Below are positions 31,082 through 38,449 of a stretch of 64,000 nt of DNA, one piece after another; position 1 is the first letter of the stretch; each line of letters opens with the position of its first letter. The notes below the pieces were generated by a model. It did no database searches. It was not told the DNA's origin and worked only from the letters and a program-made list of their open reading frames with translations. The stretch comes from Klebsiella sp. BIGb0138. GTDB lineage: Bacteria; Pseudomonadota; Gammaproteobacteria; Enterobacterales; Enterobacteriaceae. The stretch covers positions 682,001 to 746,000 of the forward strand of contig NZ_SMCV01000001.1 in the NCBI RefSeq assembly GCF_004342285.1. Reading direction: 5' to 3'. A program made the translations under genes and the position numbers.

Positions 31082-31822
31082 TTATTTCTCGACAGAGAAT
31101 TTCGTATTAACGTTCAGAATAACGGCGGCGATAATAGCAAACACCGCAATCGCCATAATTCCAAGTTTAAGAAATGCAACAAGGAAAAAACCGAGGAAGA
31201 AAAACGGCATCAGATGCTTTTTCCCCAGGAATGAAACCAGCATGGCAATACCCAACGCTGGCATAATGCCGCCAATGACCTGGAACGCATTAACCAGCTC
31301 CTGCGGAATTTTTGCCAGCATTTCACGCATAAAATCGGCACCGAAATAGACCATCGCAAATGCCGGTAATCCCACCAGAATAAAGATAACGAAGAATGAA
31401 GGCACATAGTTCATCAGACGCATACCGGTAATATTGCCGCGCTCCAGCATCGCCTCAGCTTTATGCACCCACAGCGCGTTAATACTCATCGACGCCTGGA
31501 AAGTCAAAATGCCCAACAACGAGAACGGCACCGCGAATACCACCGCCGTTGACGGCTCCGCTCCGCTGAGGATGGTCATGGCCGTACCAAATACCGATGC
31601 CACAGGTAAGTTTCCGGGCATCGTACCACCGACCGTCATCCAGCCAAGATAAGCAAGGTTGATATAGGCGGCAGCTTTCATCCCTTCGACCGGTTCACCG
31701 AGAGCTAACGCTACCAGGAAACCGGAAATAATCGGGTAGAGCCAGGTTCGAGTAATAAGGTGGCTGACCCACCAGTTACTCATAGTAGCGATCAGAGCAA
31801 CAAGAATAGCTGAAAGTAACAT
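31082..31822 (-). CDS. PTS mannose-family EIIC
   Basis: EIIC is the other membrane subunit of the mannose-family permease. Its 246 residues are nearly all hydrophobic, with the family features YPIISGFLVALALGEPVEGM, a run of small residues near GWMTVGGTMPGN, and VIGGIMPALGIAML. Together with EIID it forms the sugar channel. A 200-base gap with a hairpin separates it from the EIIB gene, unusual within such an operon. Confidence 0.93.
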   Translation of the reverse strand: MLLSAILVALIATMSNWWVSHLITRTWLYPIISGFLVALALGEPVEGMKAAAYINLAYLGWMTVGGTMPGNLPVASVFGTAMTILSGAEPSTAVVFAVPFSLLGILTFQASMSINALWVHKAEAMLERGNITGMRLMNYVPSFFVIFILVGLPAFAMVYFGADFMREMLAKIPQELVNAFQVIGGIMPALGIAMLVSFLGKKHLMPFFFLGFFLVAFLKLGIMAIAVFAIIAAVILNVNTKFSVEK

Positions 31823-31985
31823 AGTACTTTGTCCTCTTATTATACTTTGCCGGATTTAACACCAGCATATAGTTTGCAGGAATAACGCTATCTGTCTGCA
31901 TACTGCAATGCTTAGGGTAATCATCCCCCTGCCACATAACGCGACATAACACACTATCAGTCATCTTCTTTATGATGATGCAACG

Positions 31986-32009
31986 GCACGCCAGAAATAA
32001 ATGGCGTGC
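31986..32009 (-). repeat. Hairpin in the EIIB-EIIC gap
   Basis: GCACGCCA (31986-31993) and TGGCGTGC (32002-32009) form a perfect 8-base stem with an 8-base loop, just after the EIIB stop in a 200-base non-coding gap (31823-32022). It may uncouple soluble and membrane subunit expression. Confidence 0.6.
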
Positions 32010-32022
32010 AATTGCCAACTTT

Positions 32023-32505
32023 TCACAAATAGCTCATCAAATTTGCCGGTGTATCCCCGGGAAGCACCTGAATTTGGATCGGAATACCCATTTTATCTAT
32101 ATCCTTGAATGCCTGACGTTCGGCATCAGATGCGGCGAGATTACGATAAAGGCGGGAACGGTTTTCATTTACCCCCATACCACCCACCGTCAAATTCTGA
32201 AATTTAGCCCCGACATTAAGCATTTTCAATACTGTTAGTGGGCTCTTCACCAGAATAATAATATTGTCGCTATTATTATCGGAGCTCACTTCACTAAGCT
32301 TCATCGCAGCGGCCTCAGCATCATAAATATTGAGTGTCATGTTATTAGGAACCGCCATTTCCAGTACCGAAATCATAAACTCATCATTGACCAGTTCATC
32401 GTCAACAATAATGATCTTTGTGGCATTAAGATGTTTAACCCACCCTGTCATTACCTGGCCATGGATCAATCGGTCATCAATTCGTAAAAGCGATATCATA
32501 GACAT
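32023..32505 (-). CDS. PTS mannose-family EIIB
   Basis: This cytosolic subunit takes phosphate from EIIA and gives it to the incoming sugar. At 160 residues, it begins LLRIDDRLIHGQVMTGW, where the histidine (H15) is the phosphorylation site of the family. The start at 32505 has AAGGA seven bases upstream. It lies 14 bases after the EIIA gene. Confidence 0.93.
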   Translation of the reverse strand: MSMISLLRIDDRLIHGQVMTGWVKHLNATKIIIVDDELVNDEFMISVLEMAVPNNMTLNIYDAEAAAMKLSEVSSDNNSDNIIILVKSPLTVLKMLNVGAKFQNLTVGGMGVNENRSRLYRNLAASDAERQAFKDIDKMGIPIQIQVLPGDTPANLMSYL

Positions 32506-32519
32506 TGTGATTTCCTTTT

Positions 32520-32909
32520 TTACAGGGGTTTTATCGCACTTTTCCCAACGTTTACCGATAATGTCACCAGTTCCTCCAGCGAAGAGACGTCCTGACGCTC
32601 CAGTAAAATATTAACTAGCATCGGAATATTGACTCCGGCGATGAGTCGGGTATCCTGCCGGTGTTTAACAAAATAGCTTGAAGCATTAAAAGGAGTTCCA
32701 GAATGAATATCCACCAGGAGTAATAGCGGAATATCCTCTGAAATATCAGAAATAATTACCGCGAGCTTTTTTATTAAACTTTCAAGATTTTCTCCGGGCA
32801 TAAAATCAACGGTCAAAACATGTTTCTGGCTACCAATAAGCATATTGGTAGTATTAATCAGTTCACACGCCAGGTTGCCATGCGTCACAACAATAACGGA
32901 ACATTCCAT
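32520..32909 (-). CDS. PTS mannose-family EIIA
   Basis: This is the separate EIIA protein, 129 residues, first gene of the operon. VVTHGNLACEL carries the phosphorylatable H10, and LLLLVDIHSGTPFNAS is the conserved second block. It accepts phosphate from HPr. GAGGA precedes the start. The sigma-54 promoter lies about 90 bases upstream. Confidence 0.93.
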   Translation of the reverse strand: MECSVIVVTHGNLACELINTTNMLIGSQKHVLTVDFMPGENLESLIKKLAVIISDISEDIPLLLLVDIHSGTPFNASSYFVKHRQDTRLIAGVNIPMLVNILLERQDVSSLEELVTLSVNVGKSAIKPL

Positions 32910-32997
32910 GGCTAACGATTCCTCTTTATCGATGGGCGGATTATGTCAGGTCCTCCTTTCTCACTTTTGCATCCTGAGAAAGTATCTCATACGATAA

Positions 32998-33013
32998 AGC
33001 AGTTATCGTGCCA
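32998..33013 (-). promoter_or_regulatory. Sigma-54 promoter of the mannose-family PTS operon
   Basis: The minus strand reads TGGCACGATAACTGCT. The consensus is TGGCACRNNNNTTGCW, so only one position (C for T) differs, and the invariant GG and GC are correctly spaced. It lies about 90 bases before the EIIA start. This agrees with the nearby LevR-type activator, whose family works with sigma-54. Confidence 0.85.
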
Positions 33014-33032
33014 AATTATAAATATATAAATT

Positions 33033-33045
33033 TATCAATGTATTA
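33033..33045 (+). promoter_or_regulatory. Predicted IHF site
   Basis: TATCAATGTATTA fits the IHF core WATCAANNNNTTR at every position, in AT-rich DNA between the -24 element and the upstream repeats. IHF commonly bends DNA in this position at sigma-54 promoters. Confidence 0.65.
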
Positions 33046-33061
33046 AAAAATAATATAATAC

Positions 33062-33143
33062 TGTGTATGGCGACAGAAGTGAGTGTATCGGTTTAACAGG
33101 CTAAGTGTATCGGCCCTGGGGGTAAGCGTTGAAGAGTGTATTG
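33062..33143. promoter_or_regulatory. Phased direct repeats, candidate activator-binding sites
   Basis: GTGTAT occurs four times in one orientation, at 33063, 33083, 33105 and 33136. Two copies are extended to AGTGTATCGG (33082-33091 and 33104-33113). Steps of 20, 22 and 31 bases are close to two, two and three helical turns, so all copies face one side. They lie about 50-130 bases upstream of the -24 element, where enhancer sites for a sigma-54 activator are expected. Confidence 0.7.
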
Positions 33144-33163
33144 TTGACAGCAGAATAATGGCA

Positions 33164-33202
33164 AAAAAACAGAAAAAGCTCCCACAGTTCAACTGTGGGA
33201 GC
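33164..33202 (-). terminator. Terminator of the transketolase/PTS operon
   Basis: GCTCCCACAGTT and its exact complement (33178-33202, single-base loop) make a 12-base stem. On the minus strand it is followed by TTTTTCTGTTTTTTT. It lies just after the transketolase C-terminal gene. Confidence 0.92.
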
Positions 33203-33207
33203 CGCGC

Positions 33208-34161
33208 TTACAGCAGTTCCCGCGCGCTGGAAACAATGTCGTGCGCCGTCAGGCCGTACTCCTTCTGCAGGTAGTCCTGCGTCCCCACCTGGCCATAGCG
33301 CTCCTTCACGCCAACCCGGCGCATCGGTACCGGGCAAGTCTCTACCAGCACTTCCGCCACCGCCGATCCCAGTCCGTTGTGGATACTGTGATTTTCACAG
33401 GTCACAATGCGTCCGGTTTTCTCGGCGTAATTTTTTACCAGCATGCGGTCAATGGGCTTCAGAGTAAACATATCGATAACCGCCGCGCTGACCCCCTCCT
33501 GTTCAAGCTGACGTGCCGCCTCCAGCGCCTCGGCCACCATGATACCGTTCGCAATCAGCGTAATATCATCGCCTTCGCGCAGCACATTTCCCTTGCCGAT
33601 GGTGAAGGTCGAACCCGGCGCATAGACGCTCGGCGCCTGCTTACGGATGGTTCGTACCCAGTAGAACCCCTCGAGATCGATCAGTTGACGCAGAATATCC
33701 TCAAACATCGTCGCATCGGTTACTTCCAGCACCACCGAATGCGCTAATCCGCGGACAATGCCCATATCTTCAAACGACATATGGGTACCGCCGTTATGAC
33801 AGGCGGTCACCCCGGCATCCGAGGCGATGACCTTGACGTTATTGCGCTGATAATCCAGGGACATAAACAGCTGATCGAAACAGCGACGGCTGGCGAAGGC
33901 GGTAAAGGTATGCACAAACGGCTTGCGCCCGGTCAGCGACAGCCCCGCGGCAGTGCCGATCACGTTGGCCTCCATAATGCCGCAGTTGATGACATGCTGC
34001 GGGTATTTCCGCGCAACGCTGTCCATCGCCATCGAACTCATCAGGTCCGCTTCAAGAGCAATAATCGACGTCCCCTTCTCCACCTGCTGTGAGACGAAAC
34101 CGGCGTAGATCTTACGCATTTCTACGGCATCTTTTTGTCCTGCGGGTGCAACCTTAATCAT
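33208..34161 (-). CDS. Transketolase C-terminal section (split transketolase)
   Basis: The 317-residue protein covers the central pyrimidine-binding and C-terminal domains of transketolase. EADL and GIMEANVIGTAAGLSLTG, with the glutamate that activates thiamine diphosphate, are present, and the C-terminal part (ITLIANGIMVAEALEAARQLE) is complete. It overlaps the N-terminal gene by eight bases, so equal synthesis by coupling is likely. It should form the active enzyme with its partner, moving two-carbon units between sugar phosphates. Confidence 0.92.
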   Translation of the reverse strand: MIKVAPAGQKDAVEMRKIYAGFVSQQVEKGTSIIALEADLMSSMAMDSVARKYPQHVINCGIMEANVIGTAAGLSLTGRKPFVHTFTAFASRRCFDQLFMSLDYQRNNVKVIASDAGVTACHNGGTHMSFEDMGIVRGLAHSVVLEVTDATMFEDILRQLIDLEGFYWVRTIRKQAPSVYAPGSTFTIGKGNVLREGDDITLIANGIMVAEALEAARQLEQEGVSAAVIDMFTLKPIDRMLVKNYAEKTGRIVTCENHSIHNGLGSAVAEVLVETCPVPMRRVGVKERYGQVGTQDYLQKEYGLTAHDIVSSARELL

Positions 34162-34984
34162 GCTCGGCCTCCAGTTGGCGAATCGTCTCGTTGAGCGCTT
34201 CTGCCATTTCGTCGGTCAGGCGCAGGTGGTGGGAGTTGCTGAGCTGCTCCAGATACGGTACGCCCTGCCCTTTAATACTGTCGAGGATCACCACCCGCGG
34301 ACGGGCATCTGCCGCCGGTCGCGGAGAGACCGTTTCAAGCAGCCGCGGTATGTCGTCCCCTTTTACTGTGACCACATCAAAACCAAAGGCGCGGAACTTC
34401 CCCTCCAGATCAAAGGCACAGATAATCTCGTCCAGTTCGCCGTCAAGCTGCTGTTTATTCCAGTCGACAAATATCGTCAGGTTAGTTAAACGATGATGGG
34501 CAATAAACTGGAACGCCTCCCAGCACTGGCCTTCATTAAGTTCGCCATCGCCGACGATGCAGAACACCCGGTTAGCGCGCCCCGCCAGCTTATGCGATAA
34601 CGCCATTCCTCCGGCAATGGAAATCCCCTGTCCCAGCGAACCGGTGGTGGCATCCACACCGCGGGTCTTCAGACGATCGGGATGGCTGGGCAAGCGGGTG
34701 CCGTTATGATTCAACGTGCTGAGCTCCTCGATCGGAAAGTAGCCCTTGATGGCTAAGGTGCTGTACAGCGCCGGGCCGGCGTGGCCTTTCGACAGCACAA
34801 AGTAATCACGTTCCGGCCAGTCGGGATCCGCCGGGTCAATGTTCATCACCTCGCCATACAGTACGGCGAGCGTCTCCACCACAGACATGCTGCCGCCGTA
34901 GTGGCCAAAGCCGAGCTGCGTCAGCGTTTTAAGCGTGGCAACGCGGATATCGCGCGCCAGCTGCGTCACTTCATTCACATTCAT
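34154..34984 (-). CDS. Transketolase N-terminal section (split transketolase)
   Basis: The 276-residue protein is the thiamine-diphosphate-binding domain. VLSKGHAGPALYS and the diphosphate/metal motif starting GDGELNEGQCWEA and ending at DWNKQQ are visible. It overlaps the upstream PTS EIIC stop (ATGA) and the downstream half. The coupling to a PTS operon suggests the imported sugar phosphate, or its product, is a ketose phosphate used by transketolase. Confidence 0.92.
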   Translation of the reverse strand: MNVNEVTQLARDIRVATLKTLTQLGFGHYGGSMSVVETLAVLYGEVMNIDPADPDWPERDYFVLSKGHAGPALYSTLAIKGYFPIEELSTLNHNGTRLPSHPDRLKTRGVDATTGSLGQGISIAGGMALSHKLAGRANRVFCIVGDGELNEGQCWEAFQFIAHHRLTNLTIFVDWNKQQLDGELDEIICAFDLEGKFRAFGFDVVTVKGDDIPRLLETVSPRPAADARPRVVILDSIKGQGVPYLEQLSNSHHLRLTDEMAEALNETIRQLEAEHD

Positions 34985-36372
34985 GGTTTCGCTCCGGTGT
35001 TTTCCTGCGTGTTACCACGCGCAGATTTGTTTTTAGCCAGCACGTTGTACGCCACCAGCAGCGCGAACAGCGCCACGACGAGCCCGGTAATGGCAAATGG
35101 CGATAAATAGCGCGCGAGATTGCCCAGCACGATGCCGATAGCGCCAAAGTCAGCATCGGAGAAGGTGGTGTTGGCAAAACCGATAGCGCCTAATACCGGC
35201 AGCAGCAGCACCGGCAGGAAAGTAATCAGCAGGCCATTGGCGAACGCGCCAATCATCGCCCCGCGGCGCCCGCCGGTAGCATTGCCAAACACCCCGGAGG
35301 TCGCGCCGGTAAAGAAGTGCGGCACCACGCCGGGGAGGATCAACACCAGCTTCATCTGTCCGAGCAGGAACAGCCCCACCAGTCCCCCGAGGAAGCTGAA
35401 CAGGAAGCCAATCAGCACCGCGTTAGGCGCATAGGGATAGACGACCGGGCAATCCAGCGCCGGACGGGCGTTCGGCACCAGTTTTTCCGAGAAGCCGGTA
35501 AACGCCGGAACGATCTCCGCCAGAATAAGACGCACGCCCTGCAGAATGATGAACACGCCGGCAGCAAAGGTGATGGCCATAATGATGGCGTACACCAGGT
35601 AGTTCTGACCGCCGCTGAAGGTGCTTTCGACATACTCTCGTCCGGCGCTCACCGCCATAATCAGATAGATAATCATCATGGTCAGGGAGATAGAGATTGA
35701 GCTGTCGCGCAGGAAGCTTAAATTCTTCGGCAGGTTCATCTCTTCGGTAGAACGCGAGCCTTTGCCGCACAGGCTGCCAATCCAGCCGGCGAGGACATAT
35801 CCCAGGGTGCCGAAGTGGCCAAACGCAATATCGTCGGTACCGGTAATCCGCTTCATATAGCGCTGCGCCAGCGCCGGGAAGAAGGCCATCACCAGGCCTA
35901 AAATCAGCGAACCGGTGAACACCAGGCCGATGCCATCAAAGCCGGCCACGGTGAGGATCACGCCAATCATGCAGGCCATATAGAAGGTGTGATGCCCGGT
36001 CAGGAAGATATATTTCAGGCGCGTAAAACGGGCGACAATAATATTGGCTACCATGCCAAAAGCCATGATTAGCGCCGTCGATGCACCATATTTCTCCAGC
36101 GCAATGGAGACGATGGCTTCATTATTGGGAATAATCCCCTGGATATTAAACGCATGTTCAAACATGCCGCCCAACGGATTTAACGACCCCACCAGCACCG
36201 TTGCCCCGCCGCCTAACACAATAAACCCGAGAATGGTTTTAACCGTCCCTTTCACGACGTCGGAAAAAGATTTTTTCTGCGCCACGAGACCAATCAGGGC
36301 AATTAATCCCACCAGTACCGATGGGACTTTGAGAATATCAACAACAAAATTCAGCGTCTCAAGGATAAACAT
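34981..36372 (-). CDS. PTS ascorbate-family EIIC (UlaA-like)
   Basis: This is a multi-helix permease of the L-ascorbate (UlaA/SgaT) PTS family, 463 residues. Family features are the GHHTFYMACMIGVIL helix, HFFTGATSGVFGNATGGRRG and the DIAFGHFGTLGY loop. I chose the ATG at 36372 (MFILETLNFVV), which has GAGG upstream. The frame extends 22 codons earlier into the EIIB end. No ascorbate-catabolic genes (lactonase, decarboxylase) are beside it, so the substrate is probably not ascorbate. Confidence 0.92.
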   Translation of the reverse strand: MFILETLNFVVDILKVPSVLVGLIALIGLVAQKKSFSDVVKGTVKTILGFIVLGGGATVLVGSLNPLGGMFEHAFNIQGIIPNNEAIVSIALEKYGASTALIMAFGMVANIIVARFTRLKYIFLTGHHTFYMACMIGVILTVAGFDGIGLVFTGSLILGLVMAFFPALAQRYMKRITGTDDIAFGHFGTLGYVLAGWIGSLCGKGSRSTEEMNLPKNLSFLRDSSISISLTMMIIYLIMAVSAGREYVESTFSGGQNYLVYAIIMAITFAAGVFIILQGVRLILAEIVPAFTGFSEKLVPNARPALDCPVVYPYAPNAVLIGFLFSFLGGLVGLFLLGQMKLVLILPGVVPHFFTGATSGVFGNATGGRRGAMIGAFANGLLITFLPVLLLPVLGAIGFANTTFSDADFGAIGIVLGNLARYLSPFAITGLVVALFALLVAYNVLAKNKSARGNTQENTGAKP

Positions 36373-36394
36373 ATCCGCCTCGCTTAAAATAAGG

Positions 36395-36667
36395 TTATTG
36401 TTTATCGAACCATGCGCGCAGCTGCGCTTCGAGTTCATTAATATCGATGATGTTTTTAATCACCACCAGCTGGCTTTCCGGTACGCTGGCGCTGGCGGCG
36501 ATATCTTTCGCCATCACGAACAGATCCGCTGCGCCGGGGGTCGCCGATGACAGATCGGAATGTTCAACTTCGGCCTCGATAGCGAGTTTTTTCAAAACCT
36601 TCTTAATATTCATTTCGACCATAAAACTACTGCCGAGGCCGGAGCCACAAATTGCCATGATTTTCAT
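36395..36667 (-). CDS. PTS ascorbate-family EIIB (UlaB-like)
   Basis: A 90-residue cytosolic phosphocarrier. The phosphocysteine lies in MAICGSGLGSSFMVEM near the N-terminus. Two adjacent ATGs (36670 and 36667) are possible. I took the inner one, six bases from AGGTG. It passes phosphate from EIIA to the sugar bound by EIIC. Confidence 0.9.
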   Translation of the reverse strand: MKIMAICGSGLGSSFMVEMNIKKVLKKLAIEAEVEHSDLSSATPGAADLFVMAKDIAASASVPESQLVVIKNIIDINELEAQLRAWFDKQ

Positions 36668-36697
36668 CATTATCACCTTTTTTAGGTACAGTACGTC

Positions 36698-36721
36698 CGC
36701 ATTACGCTCGCGCGTAATGTG
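36698..36721 (-). repeat. Hairpin between EIIA and EIIB genes
   Basis: A 10-pair stem with one wobble (36698-36707 with 36712-36721, TCGC loop) lies in the 80-base gap. No T-run follows. It may tune the ratio of the two PTS proteins. Confidence 0.5.
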
Positions 36722-36747
36722 CGGTGAAATCAGGTTATAAAATTAAA

Positions 36748-37203
36748 TCAGAAACGTGAGATTATTTTTTTAATATCCTCCAGGGTTGTCGCCTGATGTA
36801 ATTTCCCCATCTCCTCCTCGCTGGAAAATAATTCCGCGAGGGCGGAAATCATCTCAATATGACTATGCTTATCGGGAGCGGCGAGCATAACAATGACATC
36901 CACCGGGTCAAACTCTTCGGCGCCAAATGCGACGCCCTCTTCCAGCTTCAGCAGAGACAGCCCTAAACCTTTGGCCCCCTCCTCCGGGCGGGCATGCGGC
37001 ATCGCCAGACCGGGGGCCAGAACATAATACGGCCCCAGCTTTTGATGCTGGTCGACGATGGCGGTGATATATTCAGGGCCGATAACCCCCGCCGCCAGCA
37101 GCGGTCTGGCGCAAAGTTCCAGGGCCTGCCGCCAGTCAGCTACGCTTTTCTGCTGCGTAATAGTTGCATCAGAGATCCATTTTTCCAGCACGTTGTCCCC
37201 CAT
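36748..37203 (-). CDS. PTS ascorbate/fructose-family EIIA (UlaC-like)
   Basis: A cytosolic EIIA of 151 residues, with the phosphorylated histidine in VLAPGLAMPHARPEEG. DPVDVIVMLAAPDKHSH is the conserved second block. The frame opens earlier with a TTG, but the ATG at 37203 aligns with UlaC. It is the first gene of the operon, downstream of the LacI-type operators. Confidence 0.9.
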   Translation of the reverse strand: MGDNVLEKWISDATITQQKSVADWRQALELCARPLLAAGVIGPEYITAIVDQHQKLGPYYVLAPGLAMPHARPEEGAKGLGLSLLKLEEGVAFGAEEFDPVDVIVMLAAPDKHSHIEMISALAELFSSEEEMGKLHQATTLEDIKKIISRF

Positions 37204-37268
37204 CAGTAAGCCCACGATGAGCAAACTCTATTCAAGCTGACAGCAGTTAACTGCGATTACGGTCACAA

Positions 37269-37282
37269 AGATAGCGCTACCA
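37269..37282. promoter_or_regulatory. LacI-family operator, copy 1
   Basis: AGATAGCGCTACCA differs at two positions from the perfect palindrome at 37303-37316. The centres lie 34 bases apart, both between the divergent PTS operon and the regulator gene. Confidence 0.6.
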
Positions 37283-37302
37283 TCGGCTAACATTCAAAAT
37301 TG

Positions 37303-37316
37303 TGATAGCGCTATCA
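37303..37316. promoter_or_regulatory. LacI-family operator, copy 2 (perfect palindrome)
   Basis: TGATAGCGCTATCA is a perfect 14-base palindrome with a central CG step, the usual layout for LacI/GalR-family operators. It lies 111 bases before the regulator start, in a place able to control both divergent promoters. Confidence 0.75.
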
Positions 37317-37426
37317 ATTCGCGTTTTGCCGAGGAAAACACAGCAAAAAAAAGGATTTAAGGCGTATACTCCGTGAAAGGTGAAATAAAGGATGATGGTA
37401 AAAGCATCTGCTCTGCAGGAATTCGT

Positions 37427-38446
37427 ATGTCTCTAACCCGAAAACGGCGTAGTACCGGTAAAGTGACTCTCGCCGACGTTGCCCAGCTTGCCGGCGTGGG
37501 AACCATGACCGTTTCACGCGCATTGCGCACCCCTGAACAGGTTTCCGATAAACTGCGCGAAAAAATCGAAGCCGCGGTGCAGGAACTGGGATATATGCCC
37601 AATCTCGCCGCCAGCGCGCTGGCGTCCGCTTCATCGTGGACCATCGCGATGGTGGTACCTAATCTTGCCGAGGCAGGTTGTTCAGCCATGTTTGCCGGTC
37701 TGCAGCAGGTATTACAGCCCGCCGGCTACCAGATCATGCTTGCGGAATCGCAGCACCGCCTGGAACAGGAAGAAAAGCTGCTGGAAACCCTGCTAGCTTC
37801 CAATATTGCCGCGGCGATTCTGCTGAGCGTCGAGCACAGCGATACCGTGCGCCACTGGCTAAAAAACGCCTCCATTCCGGTCATGGAAATGGGGGCGATG
37901 CGCGCCGACCCGATTGATATGAATATCGGTATCGATAATGTGGCCGCCATGTATGAACTGACGGAAATGGTCATTAAGCGCGGCTATCAGAATATCGGCC
38001 TGCTGTGTGCTAACCAGGAGCAGTGGATTTTTCAGCAGCACCTGCAAGGGTGGTATAAGGCGATGCTGCGCCATCATCTGTCGCCCAACAGGGTGATTAA
38101 CGCCGCCCTGCCACCGAATTTCTCCACCGGCGCCTCCCAGCTGCCGGAATTTTTACTGGCGTGGCCGGAACTGGATGCCCTGGTCTGCGTTTCAGATGAG
38201 CTAGCCTGCGGGGTGTTGTATGAATGCCAGCGCCGACGCATCAAAGTGCCTGACGATCTGGCCGTTGTCGGGTTTGGCAACAGCGATGTGAGCCGGGTGT
38301 GCCAGCCGCCGTTAACAACCATGACGGTACCGCACCATAAGATTGGCATTGAGGCCGGGCGGGCGCTGCTGGAACGGCTTAACGACGGGGACTGGAGCGA
38401 CCGGAAGGCGATCGTCTCCAGTTTATGTCTGCGGGATAGCTGCTAA
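37427..38446 (+). CDS. LacI/GntR-type transcription regulator
   Basis: A LacI-family repressor of 339 residues. The helix-turn-helix and hinge are VTLADVAQLAGVGTMTVSRA and LGYMPNLAASALAS; the rest is a periplasmic-binding-protein-like effector domain resembling the GntR gluconate repressor group. I used the ATG at 37427 (MSLTRKRRSTG) with AGGA upstream; a GTG 18 codons earlier is less likely. It is divergent from the ascorbate-family PTS/transketolase operon and probably controls it and itself. It converges with yfcD, with three bases between stops. Confidence 0.92.
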   Translation: MSLTRKRRSTGKVTLADVAQLAGVGTMTVSRALRTPEQVSDKLREKIEAAVQELGYMPNLAASALASASSWTIAMVVPNLAEAGCSAMFAGLQQVLQPAGYQIMLAESQHRLEQEEKLLETLLASNIAAAILLSVEHSDTVRHWLKNASIPVMEMGAMRADPIDMNIGIDNVAAMYELTEMVIKRGYQNIGLLCANQEQWIFQQHLQGWYKAMLRHHLSPNRVINAALPPNFSTGASQLPEFLLAWPELDALVCVSDELACGVLYECQRRRIKVPDDLAVVGFGNSDVSRVCQPPLTTMTVPHHKIGIEAGRALLERLNDGDWSDRKAIVSSLCLRDSC

Positions 38447-38449
38447 AGG

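Noticed and set aside
31776-32018. An 80-codon frame in the EIIB-EIIC gap
   Set aside because: It overlaps the EIIC start, is cysteine- and tyrosine-rich with no likeness to known proteins, and lacks a ribosome site. The gap is better read as non-coding with a hairpin.
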